Of a stretch of DNA of 64,000 bases, positions 26,801 through 35,090 are shown piece after piece. Positions within the stretch are counted from its first letter, which is position 1. Every line of letters starts with the position of its first letter. The notes under the pieces are model-generated. The model worked only from the letters and a program-made list of their open reading frames with translations, ran no database searches and was not told the origin of the DNA. Origin of the DNA: Pseudomonadota bacterium (GTDB taxonomy: Bacteria > Myxococcota_A > UBA796 > UBA9615); NCBI GenBank assembly GCA_024229515.1, contig JAAESI010000275.1, forward strand, positions 1 to 64,000, written 5' to 3'. The position numbers and the translations under genes are program-made.

Positions 26801-27150
26801 AAGGTCCCGGCGGTCGTGGCGGCGGCGGGACCGAGTCCCCAGGGCTCGTCCGCCCCCCGCACGGCATGCACCACCAGCGGCAGAAGGCGTGAGGCGGCGT
26901 CGCTCAACCCGCCCTGCACCGCGGCGAGGTCCCGAGCGCGGATCAATGCCGAGGATCGTCGACCGGCGAGCGCCCTCCCGGACGCCGCCGCGAGGCGCTC
27001 GGCGGGTGTGCCGTCCTCCTGGATGGCGCCCCCCATCCGCCGCTCCAATTGGCGCACGGCAGCGGTGGTGCTCCGCTCCACTTCGTCCCCGGGGAACGGG
27101 GGCGGGGGGGCATCGCTGCGGCCTCTCAGTCGGTCGAGCCAGCTAGGCAC
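23803..27150 (-). CDS. NifJ-derived, TPP-less iron-sulfur protein A in the Rnf operon
   Basis: This 1115-residue protein follows the domain order of pyruvate:ferredoxin oxidoreductase with losses. Residues about 60-260 recall domain I (AAATTAGTFVAAAGSAAHAA, a LLHDD turn, VDSPTPAQRALFGNT). Residues 290-370 recall domain II (GADVAVVAWGRAAV, VLGLTFLRPFPRE). Two [4Fe-4S] motifs follow, CTGCGDCWTACP (first Cys 496) and CVGCGVCIAACA (624), separated by a 120-residue insert. The C-terminal third resembles domain VI, but the TPP signature GGDGWAYDIGYGG and the CSGCGE motif are absent; VLVVALDDRPG stands where NifJ has LVLDTEVYSNTGG. It sits between rnfB (8-base overlap) and rnfC. Electron transfer or docking is inferred; catalysis on a 2-oxoacid is unlikely. 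Confidence 0.75.
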   Translation of the reverse strand: MPSWLDRLRGRSDAPPPPFPGDEVERSTTAAVRQLERRMGGAIQEDGTPAERLAAASGRALAGRRSSALIRARDLAAVQGGLSDAASRLLPLVVHAVRGADEPWGLGPAAATTAGTFVAAAGSAAHAADLTVLARALTEQSLVPGVLLHDDAGPEPLIEPADGLLAEFPGRPGGFVDSPTPAQRALFGNTRRRLVRWFDPDHPVALGGPRGAGPAAAAALGRELLFADAAEGLAQGCAAELERLAGRVIAPVEPVGLPGADVAVVAWGRAAVVAGEAAEQLRAARGPKVAVLGLTFLRPFPRERIAALLGKVRAVAVIEPPADPLAPLPPLALEVAAAVPRLAGALLPVSCAGTPDPDAMATMMEILARGSLPRRLSLDLVRAPAATGFPRRDALVGALRTAVPRIDDELLPGPAAAPARAPDPRIPPVLARIPSDRVAPDSLPRFWGEVVQPMQAGVSLGPDPHAAAGVVPAGATALQPPPGGGEMLPVLDSAACTGCGDCWTACPEGALSATVLGAEPLLRAASTIAGTRGKEADALRRSHRHLAARVVSGAGEGEVTADVLDVAWDWLVGQRNLSDDERPAWEAAFSATRDATVALAPAVPTALPRAREELLLWAVDPDACVGCGVCIAACADEALTEAPRTDDAVAAAAARWANASALPDTSGESLAAASEHIGPAASMMLARSCAGALLPSPSGPVGSGARLALRLVSAASERHGQRAMAARISSLHDLKERLEARAKAVVGEVLAGADAAALADAVSGAGPARISMGELISRLETLEVPLALDRGDLVATARTATALADATLRLEKGADGLGRARFAVLAPTGSPAAELLRHPLHPWFAPAAIVPVADAAATAGALAAALADDHLALVQLCRRAKILAKAGSDTERRLAAVRALTWDDLDPAERADAPRLLVLASPGPHLAEALDLLVSGLPVLVVALDDRPGARPPASLALDAMVRGAGAVLASTIGHPDHLVAGLEAMLAGGGPGLAHVAAPDPAGGSFEASALLETARATVTDGEHVLIRADAGGLLDLDGNPDPAAALAGPLVDRLRARFEADLQAAHNDALGSAESAHDAAVAAARDEVRTQNVQLLTDRLLELAGYASPRGQG

Positions 27151-27997
27151 GTCGCCTCCCTTCGAACTCCCAGTCTTCCTCGGGCACGACGAACTGCGCG
27201 CCCTCGAGCCAGACGATGGCTCCGGTGGGGCAGCGGAAGGTCGCCTCGACGGTGGGCTCGTCGGGGCCCTGCCAGTCGATCACAGGCAAGCCTCCGACCA
27301 TGCGCACCGACTCGCCCGGGCCGTCCAGGGCGCAGCGGCCGCAGGCATCGCAGGCGACCGCGCACAGGGCCCGCGCATCGCTCCCCTCCAGGGGAGAGGC
27401 GCACTGCACGAACAGGCGTTGCTCCACGGGCTCGACCACGAACAGGTCCAGGGGGCAGACGTCGCTGCAGTCGCTGCAGGCGACGCAGGCTTCGGGGATC
27501 ACGTGGGGGAGGCCGTCGGCGCCCATCACGATCGCGTCGAAGTCGCACGCGTCTTCGCAGTCGCCGAGCCCCAGGCAGCCCCAGGGGCAGGCCCGCCCGC
27601 CGCCGTCGACCACGGCCGCGGCGCGGCACGAGCCCCGCCCCTTGTAGGCGGCCAGCCGGCCGACGAGTCCTTCGGCACCGCCGCACCTCAACCGGGCCAC
27701 GCGGGCGTCGCCGCCGCCGACATCGACCCCGAGGAATTCCGCGATTTCGGCCCGATCACCCGCGCTGCTGACGGTGCAATCCCCCGGTTCGACCGAGTCC
27801 GCGAGGAGCTGGTTGGCGAACGCGCCGCACCCCGGCTCGCCGCAGGCGCCGCAGTTCGTGCCCGGGAGCAGCTCCATGACCGTCTCGTAGCGGGGGTCCT
27901 CCTCCACGCGGAGGAACCGGTAGGCGACCGCCAAGACCGAGGCGAAGAACAGGCCCAGGCCCGTCATGATCCCCACCGCGGTGACGACGGCCGACAC
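27143..27997 (-). CDS. rnfB: Rnf complex iron-sulfur subunit RnfB
   Basis: The 284-residue protein has an N-terminal membrane helix (about 5-27), then the RnfB [4Fe-4S] motif TNCGACGEPGCGAFANQL, further Cys groups (CPWGCLGLGDCEDAC) and CVACSDCSDVCPLDLF, with extra Cys pairs near 215-230 and a final FRCPTGAI. RnfB accepts electrons from ferredoxin. In most operons rnfB is adjacent to rnfA or rnfC; here it is separated from rnfC by the 3.3-kb NifJ-derived gene A and preceded by NifJ-derived gene B, so these three are likely physically linked. Confidence 0.92.
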   Translation of the reverse strand: MSAVVTAVGIMTGLGLFFASVLAVAYRFLRVEEDPRYETVMELLPGTNCGACGEPGCGAFANQLLADSVEPGDCTVSSAGDRAEIAEFLGVDVGGGDARVARLRCGGAEGLVGRLAAYKGRGSCRAAAVVDGGGRACPWGCLGLGDCEDACDFDAIVMGADGLPHVIPEACVACSDCSDVCPLDLFVVEPVEQRLFVQCASPLEGSDARALCAVACDACGRCALDGPGESVRMVGGLPVIDWQGPDEPTVEATFRCPTGAIVWLEGAQFVVPEEDWEFEGRRRA

Positions 27998-28006
27998 GCG
28001 CCGCGC

Positions 28007-31000
28007 CTAGTTGAAGGGCGCCGCGCGGGCGACCAGGTCGGAGGTGGCCAAGGCGTCGCCGGAGCGGGGGGCGCCGGGGTGGATGCACTTGGCGGGGCAC
28101 AGCTCTGCAGCCTTGACGAGCTCTTCGAACGTGCCCGCGTTGAGGTCCGCGAGGTACGCCTGCTTGTCGCCGTCGTACTTGAACATCGCTCCGTTGAGGT
28201 TCGTGCACTCGTTGCACGTCGTGCAGAGGAAGGAGTCGATGTAGGCCTCGTCGAACGAGACCCCGCCCGCCTCCTCGGCGGCGGGGGCGGCGGCGCCGTT
28301 GGTGGGGACGTCGCTGTCGGCAGGGGCCGAAGGAGCCGCCGACGGGGGCGGCGCGGCTGCGGGGGCGGGGGTTCGGCCCGGACCGGGAGTGGTCAAGGCT
28401 CCGCCACCGGCATCGAGCAGCGCCTGGGCGAGGTGGGCGAAGGCGTCCCTCGCGGTGTCGGTGCGTACGCGCTCCAGCTCCTCGTGGTGCCGCGCTTCGG
28501 CCTCCGCGGCTCGCGCCTCCGCGTCCGCGCCGGCCTGCTCGGCGGCCTCGACGGCGGCGCGGCGGGCCCATGCGTTGTCGAAGCCGGCGGCGTCCTGGAG
28601 CACGCGCCAGGAGCGCAAGCGGTCGGCGCAGGCGAGGCCCAGTTCGCGGGTCAACACGGCCCGTCGGACCACGCCGTCGTCGCCGACGACCTCCACGAAC
28701 GGGATCCAGGCCTGCGCCTCGGGCCCGAGCGTCTCGAGCCACTCGGCTACGGGGAGCTGATCGGCGGCCTCCTCGGCGGGCGCCAGGGGGCGGAAGTGGT
28801 CGCGCCACGCGGGGTCCATGGCGAGGGCGTCGGCGTGGGTGACGGCGGCCTCCAGGATCCCGCCGTCACGCAGGGCGATCTCGGTTCGGGGCCACGCCGC
28901 GGTCGGGTCGGGGTTGCCCCCGCCGTCGACTCGGTCGGCCAACTCCGGCCCGGCGTCGGGGAGGTAGCGCAGCTCCGGCGTGCTCCGTCCGTGCAGGGCG
29001 AGCTCGGCTCGGAGTTCGCGCCACGCGGAGGGGCCCGGTTCGGGGAGCGTGACCTCGAGGACGGCCGGCCGGGGGGCGCTCGCCGCGCAGGCGACGCCTT
29101 CGGCCCAGCGCTCGGGGCGGGCCGCGGAGCCGGCCACGACCACCGCCTCGCGGGACGCGACGCCGCGCCACGACGCTCGGCTGTGGAATTCGTCCGGGGG
29201 ATCGCGGCCGTCATCGACCACGAGTACGCGCACCGGTTCACCCGAGCGGAGCAGCCGCTCCAGCCCGGTCGCGCCGGAGCCTCGGAGGTGCGATGCGGGC
29301 ACCACGGCGACCACCGCGGGCGCGGCCGCGAGTTCCTCGCGGGTCAGCCCCTGCCAGTCCAGGCTCGCCAGCGCGTCTTCGTGTACGTCGGTGCGCCACT
29401 CGTCGGCCAGCTCCAGCTCGGCCGTACGGGCGGCCCGAACCACCGCCTCAAGGCGTCGCGCGTGGCCTCGGAACAGGCCCACGGCGGCAGCGAGGGGGTC
29501 GTCGTGGAGGAGGGCGTCGGAGCCGTCGGGCAGCACCGGTCCGCCGTCGCGGAGACCGACGAGCATGACCCGCGGAGCCTCGTCCGAGGCCCACGCCTGG
29601 AGCGTGGTGGCCACGGCGGTCATGCGGTCTCGTCGCTCGTCGGACAGTTGCTCGGCGCCACTCGTCGAAGGGAGCGAAGACGCCAGCCGCGCCGGATCGA
29701 TGCCCGGCATGAGGCCGAGGGAGGCTCCGAGCACGTCGGGGGAGCGACCTTCGTCCGACTGCAGCCGGTCGAGGGTGAGGCGGTCGTTCAGCCCTTCGTA
29801 GAGCCTGGCGGCCCGGGCCCCCAGCGCGCGCCGCGCCTCCTCCGCGACGGCGTCGAGCACGTCCGCCGCGATGCGGATCGGAGCGTCGTCGGCCAGCGGC
29901 AGAAGCAGAGCCGGAGGCAGCGCCGCGGCCACGCGGCCGAGGTCCTCGCTCAGGGCGGTAGCGTCTTCCCCGTCGAGGTCGAGAGCAGCCGCGAGGGCGT
30001 CTCCCGTGGCGGACAGCCTATCGGCGAGGGGGGCCGACGCCGCGTCGTGGGCGCGCCTCAGTTCGTGGGCGAGCTGGACGACCGCCTCGCCTAGGCGCGA
30101 GGTGGGCGGAGCCGCCTCCAGGGCCGTCGCGAGGGTCTGCTCCAGCGTCTCCACGATGGGGGGGGCCGCGGGATCGCGGCGGACGAGGGCACACGGCCAC
30201 CGACGGACCATGGTCGCGGCCGTTCCGCGGGCCGCCACGGGGGCGCCCAGCGGGGTCGGAAGGGCCGATGCAGCGGCTCCGCGCTGGTGGAAGTGGCGCA
30301 CGGCGGCGGGCGAGTGCTCGGGGGTCTCCTCGTCGGTGCCGGGGGCTCGTTCGGGGAGGCCCGCTCCGGGCCGGAAGTCGACCTCCGCGGCGGGCGCCGG
30401 AGCCGTCAGCAGCTCCGTGGGGATGGGGGTGCCGGCCTCACCGCGAGCGGCGGCGCGGATCACGGCGAGGGGGTCCTCGGCGCCCGCCTCGAGGTGGCGC
30501 AGGGTGAGCTGCCGCTCGGCGAGGAAGGTGCGGAGGGCGGGCGCGAGCGCGGCGACGAGGCCGTCGACCGAAGCGTCCGCGTCGGCGGCGCAGACCACCA
30601 CGATGCCGCCCGGAGCCATCGCCCCGAGGGGCCCGTCAGCGTCCAGGAAGCCGGGGCCGGCGGCGACGAGCACGTCAGGTCCATCGGCGGGGGTCGGGCC
30701 GGTGACGACGACGCCGCCGGCGCCGGCGGGAGCTTCGACGGCCTGCCACTGCTCGCCGGTGACGTGGTCGTGGGCGAGCGCGCGGACCACTCCGGAGGCC
30801 CACGTCCCGGCGGGCACGGCGGCCAGGCGGAAGCGGGGCTCCGACGGGGTCGGGGGGAGGGCGGGGAGGGCGTCGGGGAGGACCGCGGCGACGGCCTCGG
30901 CGAGGGCCTCAAGGGGGGCGCCGGACGGAGCCGGGATCGGCGCCGAGGCGACCGCCGCGGCGTTGGCGCAGGCGCGCACGGTCGCGCTCCGGAGGTGGAG

Positions 31001-31690
31001 TCCGCCCGGGGCGCGCAGGGTGATCACGCGCTTGGCACCGGTGAGCGCCTCGGTCAGCGCTGCGACCGGCGCGGGGTGGAGTTGGCGCACCACGACGGCG
31101 GCCGAGGGGAGGCCGGCGGCGGTGAAGGCCGCCGCGAGGCGCCCCGCGGCCAGTCCGGCGGGGCCCACGCCGACGAGCACTAGGGGTGCGTCGGCCGATC
31201 CGGAGCGCGCCACCAGGGACAGGTCCCGGCCGGTCGCGGCTGCGACCGCAGCGGCGGCGGCGGACGGTTCGCTGACGTCGGCGGAGGCGGGGAGATCCAG
31301 GGGCATCGAGACCGCCACGAGCGCGTCGGCGTAGTCGCCGTGGCGTACGCCGACGGGGTGCCGGAGGCGGCGCGCGAGCAGCCGCGCCGCGACCGTCAGG
31401 TCGAGCGCTTCCTGGGCATCCGCGGGGGCCAACGCGATGTCGTCGTCTCCGGCGAGCCGACCACCCCCGAAGTGGTGGTGCACGCAGGAGCCCGCCAGCG
31501 AGGCGGGGGGCCGCGGACCGGGGGGGATCGACCCGCTGCTGGCCGCGTCGGTGCCCGCCGCGGCGAGCCCCTCCGCAGCCTGTGGGGTCGCCTCGACGGG
31601 CGCGCCACAGAGCCGTTGCTCCAGCTGCTCGACAGCCTCCCGTCCGGTCAGCACGAGGGTCGCAGCACCGCCATTTCCGCAGTCGTTCAC
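28007..31690 (-). CDS. NifJ-derived, TPP-less protein B with C-terminal ferredoxin domain
   Basis: The 1227-residue product resembles a degenerate NifJ. Residues about 165-240 recall domain II (LVLVGVGPAGLAAGRLAAAF, VVVRQLHPAPVAAL). Residues 285-400 recall the gamma-type domain (FRLAAVPAGTWASGVVRAL, a PGFLDADGPLGAMAPGG turn). Residues 680-1000 recall domain VI, where VRVLVVDDGRDPPDE replaces the NifJ strand before YSNTGG, and ALHGRSTPELRYLPD matches the NifJ segment LTGYWPLYRFDP; the TPP GDG motif is gone. A Pro/Ala linker leads to a single-cluster ferredoxin-like end with CTTCNECTNLN (first Cys 1156) and CPAKCIHPG (1198). It lies 2 bases after korB and 9 before rnfB. It probably partners protein A. 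Confidence 0.72.
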   Translation of the reverse strand: MNDCGNGGAATLVLTGREAVEQLEQRLCGAPVEATPQAAEGLAAAGTDAASSGSIPPGPRPPASLAGSCVHHHFGGGRLAGDDDIALAPADAQEALDLTVAARLLARRLRHPVGVRHGDYADALVAVSMPLDLPASADVSEPSAAAAAVAAATGRDLSLVARSGSADAPLVLVGVGPAGLAAGRLAAAFTAAGLPSAAVVVRQLHPAPVAALTEALTGAKRVITLRAPGGLHLRSATVRACANAAAVASAPIPAPSGAPLEALAEAVAAVLPDALPALPPTPSEPRFRLAAVPAGTWASGVVRALAHDHVTGEQWQAVEAPAGAGGVVVTGPTPADGPDVLVAAGPGFLDADGPLGAMAPGGIVVVCAADADASVDGLVAALAPALRTFLAERQLTLRHLEAGAEDPLAVIRAAARGEAGTPIPTELLTAPAPAAEVDFRPGAGLPERAPGTDEETPEHSPAAVRHFHQRGAAASALPTPLGAPVAARGTAATMVRRWPCALVRRDPAAPPIVETLEQTLATALEAAPPTSRLGEAVVQLAHELRRAHDAASAPLADRLSATGDALAAALDLDGEDATALSEDLGRVAAALPPALLLPLADDAPIRIAADVLDAVAEEARRALGARAARLYEGLNDRLTLDRLQSDEGRSPDVLGASLGLMPGIDPARLASSLPSTSGAEQLSDERRDRMTAVATTLQAWASDEAPRVMLVGLRDGGPVLPDGSDALLHDDPLAAAVGLFRGHARRLEAVVRAARTAELELADEWRTDVHEDALASLDWQGLTREELAAAPAVVAVVPASHLRGSGATGLERLLRSGEPVRVLVVDDGRDPPDEFHSRASWRGVASREAVVVAGSAARPERWAEGVACAASAPRPAVLEVTLPEPGPSAWRELRAELALHGRSTPELRYLPDAGPELADRVDGGGNPDPTAAWPRTEIALRDGGILEAAVTHADALAMDPAWRDHFRPLAPAEEAADQLPVAEWLETLGPEAQAWIPFVEVVGDDGVVRRAVLTRELGLACADRLRSWRVLQDAAGFDNAWARRAAVEAAEQAGADAEARAAEAEARHHEELERVRTDTARDAFAHLAQALLDAGGGALTTPGPGRTPAPAAAPPPSAAPSAPADSDVPTNGAAAPAAEEAGGVSFDEAYIDSFLCTTCNECTNLNGAMFKYDGDKQAYLADLNAGTFEELVKAAELCPAKCIHPGAPRSGDALATSDLVARAAPFN

Positions 31691-31692
31691 GC

Positions 31693-32646
31693 TCAGACCC
31701 GGTAGCCGTCGAGGACGCGGCGGACGGCCGCGATCTTCTCCGCCCGCGGCGTCGCGAGGCCTTCGATGGAGAAGAGGTCGTACCGCTGTGCGTCGGGGTT
31801 TCGGTAGAAGAGCCCGATCGGGAGCCCGTCCTCACCGCACGCCAGCCGCCGCGCCTCGTCGATGTTCGAGGGGTCGTGCGAGGTCGCGTTGGGGAAGCCC
31901 TTGGCGACCGCGGCCGGCACCTCCACTCCGTCGGGGTGGGTCATGAGCAGGATCTTCGAGGCGTCGTTCCGCGCGAAGTCGAAGATGTCGTCGGTGTAGT
32001 GGGGGCAGCGCTGCAGGATGCGCACGAACGACAGTCCGTCGTGCTTGTGCGCCGCACGCAGGGTGGCCGTCAGGTGCGCCGGGTGCCAGTCGATGGTCTG
32101 CGCGACGAACGACGCGTTGGTGATCCCCAGCGTCGTCTGGATCGGGTCGATCGGCTGGAGCCACGCCCCGCGAGGGTGCGTGTTGGTCCGCTGCCCGTGC
32201 GACGAGGTCGGCGAAGTCTGGTTCTTGGTGAGGCCGTAGACGTTGTTGTCGAACAACATCACGACCATCTTCATGTTGTAGCGAATCGCGTGGATCCAGT
32301 GCCCTGCGCCGATGGAGCAGCAGTCCCCGTCACCCGTGGCCACGAAGATGTTCAGATCGGGGCGCCGCGATCGGACCCCCTCCGCCAGCGGCAGCGCCCG
32401 CCCGTGCAGCCCATGGAACCCGTAGGTCTTCATGTAGTGCGGGAAGCGGCTGGAGCAGCCGATGCCGGAGACCACCACCGTCTCGTGCGGCGGCAGCTGC
32501 TCGTCGCGGCAGATTCGTTGGATGGCGGTGAGCACCGCGTGGTCTCCGCAGCCGGGGCACCAGCGCGCCTCCAGGCTCTCGTAGTCCTCGAGGTCGTAGT
32601 GGCAGCCGGGGGACGGCTCGAACCAGTCGGTCTTGACTCCGTACAT
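31693..32646 (-). CDS. korB: 2-oxoglutarate (2-oxoacid):ferredoxin oxidoreductase beta subunit
   Basis: The 317-residue protein carries WCPGCGDHAVL, GIGCSSRFPHYM, the TPP motif GDGDCCSIGAGHWIHA with the later FDNNVYGLTKNQTSPTS, all as in KorB. With KorA it oxidises a 2-oxoacid, most likely 2-oxoglutarate, with CoA to reduce ferredoxin. Length is typical for the family (about 280-340). Its start overlaps the korA stop (TGATG). The residues that separate 2-oxoglutarate from pyruvate or branched-chain acid use were not assessed. Confidence 0.93.
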   Translation of the reverse strand: MYGVKTDWFEPSPGCHYDLEDYESLEARWCPGCGDHAVLTAIQRICRDEQLPPHETVVVSGIGCSSRFPHYMKTYGFHGLHGRALPLAEGVRSRRPDLNIFVATGDGDCCSIGAGHWIHAIRYNMKMVVMLFDNNVYGLTKNQTSPTSSHGQRTNTHPRGAWLQPIDPIQTTLGITNASFVAQTIDWHPAHLTATLRAAHKHDGLSFVRILQRCPHYTDDIFDFARNDASKILLMTHPDGVEVPAAVAKGFPNATSHDPSNIDEARRLACGEDGLPIGLFYRNPDAQRYDLFSIEGLATPRAEKIAAVRRVLDGYRV

Positions 32647-34514
32647 CAGGCGTCCTCACTCAGTGCGTCACGGATTGCTCCGATGATCATCGACGGCGGC
32701 AGCGGCTGGCCGGGCACGCGAGACCAACTCTCGACATCGACCAGGGTCGCGGACCGAAGCATGATCGCGAGCTGGGAGCGTCTCCGCCCCTCTTGGTCGA
32801 TGTCGATGGCGTCGCCGTCGCTGTAGTTGATCTCGACGGTCATGACCTTGCCGAAGCGGGCGAAGATCTCGGTCAGCCCAGGCTCCATCGGGGCCAGGAA
32901 CCGCAGGTGCGCCGAGGAGACCTTCACGCCCTCGGCCCGCATCGTGTGCACCGCCTCTTCGATGGCGCCGCGGGTCGAGCCCCAGCCCACGATGAGGAGG
33001 TCGCCGTCGTCACCCCCGACGACCGGCGGCGGCTTCAGCGACGCGCGCAGCGCCGCCATCTTCCGGCTGCGCATCTCCATGGCGTGCTGGTTGAGCGCCG
33101 ACTCGTAAGCGATGTGGCTCTTCTCGTTGTGCGCCAGCCCCGTGAGCACGAACTGGCCGCCCTCCTGGCCGGGGATCGGTCGCGGCGAGATGCCGGTCTT
33201 GTCGTCCCACTCGTACGGTCTCGTCGACCCGCTCCAGGGGGACTGGTCGATCGGCGGGCTGAGCCAGTCCTCGGACAGCTCAGGGTAGTCGAACGGCGCC
33301 TGGCCGGTGGCGAGGTTGGCGTCGGTCAGCACGATCACCGGCGTGCGGAAGGTCTCCGCGAGCTTGCGCGCGGTGACCATGTAGTGGAAGCACTCCTCGA
33401 TCGTCGAGGGCGCGAGCACCACCTTCGGCGCGTCGCCGGGGTGGCCGTAGACCGCGTGCAGCAGATCTCCCTGCTCGACCTTGGTGGGAAGCCCCGTGCT
33501 GGGACCGCCGCGCTGGACGTCGACGATGACGAGCGGGATCTCCCCCATCACCGCCAATCCGATCAGCTCGGTCTTGAGCGCCATGCCCGGGCCGGACGTG
33601 ATCGTCACGGCGGTCTTGCCGGCGTAGGAGGCGCCGATGGCGAAGGCCACCGCCGCGATCTCATCCTCCGCCTGGTGCACGAAGCCGCCCGCCTGGTCGA
33701 ACGCCGCCGCCAGGTAGTGGGACGCCGACGTCGCCGGGGTGATGGGGTACATCGAGCAGACCTCGATCCCCGCCGCCATGCAGCCCATCGCCACGGCGGT
33801 GTTCCCGTTCATGACGACCTTCGGCTTCGGCGCGGCTTCGACGGGCACGCGCAGCCGCACGGGCAGGTTCTTCTGCCCCCAGGCGTGGCCGGCCCGCAGC
33901 ATCTTGTGGTTGGCGTCGATGACGGCCTGCCCCTTGCGCTTGCGGTTGAAGATCCGCGCGACCTCGTCCTCGAAGGGGGCCAGGTCCATCGAGTACCAGG
34001 CCGCGAGCATGCCGACGACCCAGACGTTCTTGCCCCGACGGGTGTTCTCGGTGAGCTTCGCCGTCTCCTTGTCCAGCGGCATCGGGCGCACGTCGTAGCC
34101 GCGCTCCGCGAAGTCCTCCATCGCGGCGTTGTAGGCCGCCTTCACGGACTCGTCCCGGTGGGTCGCCCACACATCGTCGATGACGACGACGGTCCCCTCC
34201 CGGAGCGCGCCCTGGTCGATGCGGCTGTAGAGCACCTGCTCGTTGAACGCGACGACGAGATCGGCCTCGTCGCCCATGTTGGTGACCTCCTCGCTGCCGA
34301 AGCGAATCCGGATGCCGCTGGCGCCCGCACGCGAACGCACGGGGGGCTCGATCTCGGCGGGGATGATCTCGACGGTCCAGACGCCCGCGCCGGACCGGGC
34401 ACAGACACTCGCGAAGAGCTGACCTGCGGTCTGCGCCCCCTCGCCGGAGTCGCTTACGAATTCGACGATGTGCTCTCTGATCTCGAGAGGTTCCGTCGTG
34501 GGTACATCCATCAT
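32646..34514 (-). CDS. korA: 2-oxoglutarate (2-oxoacid):ferredoxin oxidoreductase alpha subunit, gamma-alpha fusion
   Basis: The 622-residue protein has an N-terminal gamma domain (VSDSGEGAQTAGQLFASV, about residues 20-200) fused to an alpha domain starting NGNTAVAMGCMAAGIEV, with SMYPITPATSASHYL, EDEIAAVAFAIGASYAG and TSGPGMALKTELIGLA. This is the standard KorA arrangement. The ATG at 34514 is chosen because it overlaps the hemerythrin stop (TGATG). Its neighbours are korB downstream and the hemerythrin gene upstream. Confidence 0.93.
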   Translation of the reverse strand: MMDVPTTEPLEIREHIVEFVSDSGEGAQTAGQLFASVCARSGAGVWTVEIIPAEIEPPVRSRAGASGIRIRFGSEEVTNMGDEADLVVAFNEQVLYSRIDQGALREGTVVVIDDVWATHRDESVKAAYNAAMEDFAERGYDVRPMPLDKETAKLTENTRRGKNVWVVGMLAAWYSMDLAPFEDEVARIFNRKRKGQAVIDANHKMLRAGHAWGQKNLPVRLRVPVEAAPKPKVVMNGNTAVAMGCMAAGIEVCSMYPITPATSASHYLAAAFDQAGGFVHQAEDEIAAVAFAIGASYAGKTAVTITSGPGMALKTELIGLAVMGEIPLVIVDVQRGGPSTGLPTKVEQGDLLHAVYGHPGDAPKVVLAPSTIEECFHYMVTARKLAETFRTPVIVLTDANLATGQAPFDYPELSEDWLSPPIDQSPWSGSTRPYEWDDKTGISPRPIPGQEGGQFVLTGLAHNEKSHIAYESALNQHAMEMRSRKMAALRASLKPPPVVGGDDGDLLIVGWGSTRGAIEEAVHTMRAEGVKVSSAHLRFLAPMEPGLTEIFARFGKVMTVEINYSDGDAIDIDQEGRRRSQLAIMLRSATLVDVESWSRVPGQPLPPSMIIGAIRDALSEDA

Positions 34515-34957
34515 CAATCCCCTACTCCGAGGTCCTGGTAGACCGAGTCGGTGACCAGGCGGGTCTCGGTTGCTTCGTGCGAACGGAGCTTGGCGAGCAG
34601 TCTGTCGCGCGCCTCCAGCGTGGCCTCAATCGAGCCGTCCTCGGCGGAGGCGAGCTTCCCAAGGTACTGGACCATGCCCAGCAACTCGCGGTGCTGGGCC
34701 TTGAGGCCCGCGATACGCGGCTCGAACTCGGGCCGCGCTCGCTCCACCTGCTTGAAGATCCCGAACTCCCCCTCTTCCTCCCGGAAGTGCGCCACCAGCG
34801 TCTCAGACAGCGTTTCGGACGCGGCCGCGAGGGCCTCGGGGCGGTCCTCCGCGGTCAGCTCCTTGACCAACCGGAGGAGCGTGACGTGGTCGTGCCGAAA
34901 GCGCTCTTGCGCCGCGATCTCTTCGGGACTGGTGTTGTGTCGGGGGGTGATCTTCAT
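34514..34957 (-). CDS. Hemerythrin-like HHE domain protein
   Basis: The 147-residue four-helix protein has the di-iron ligand series: RHDHVTLLRL (helix 1), VAHFREEEGEFGIF (helix 2), AQHRELLGMV (helix 3) and RSHEATETRLV (helix 4). Hemerythrin-type proteins bind O2, or in related families protect or repair iron-sulfur centres. It is the first gene of the twelve-gene Kor/Rnf operon, whose products are oxygen sensitive, so an oxygen-scavenging or sensing role is likely. The 133 bases upstream hold the operon promoter region; I could not pick out clear -35/-10 boxes or an FNR site there. Confidence 0.88.
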   Translation of the reverse strand: MKITPRHNTSPEEIAAQERFRHDHVTLLRLVKELTAEDRPEALAAASETLSETLVAHFREEEGEFGIFKQVERARPEFEPRIAGLKAQHRELLGMVQYLGKLASAEDGSIEATLEARDRLLAKLRSHEATETRLVTDSVYQDLGVGD

Positions 34958-35090
34958 GGGGGGGTCCCTTCAGCGGGTGGATGCTGACACTCTGAACGAC
35001 GGACGACACGACAATCGTCATGCTCCGCAGCCGGATCCTGATAACGGTCGGGAGGAGCCCTCTTGGGCCCGGAGTTGAGGCGTTCCACGG

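Noticed and set aside
26738-30094. Plus-strand 1118-residue open frame spanning rnfB and the NifJ-derived genes
   Set aside because: It crosses three real genes in antisense and has no recognisable domain.
34958-35090. An FNR-type box or clear promoter before the hemerythrin/kor/rnf operon
   Set aside because: I searched for TTGAT-N4-ATCAA and for good -35/-10 boxes; only weak partial matches were present, so none is claimed.
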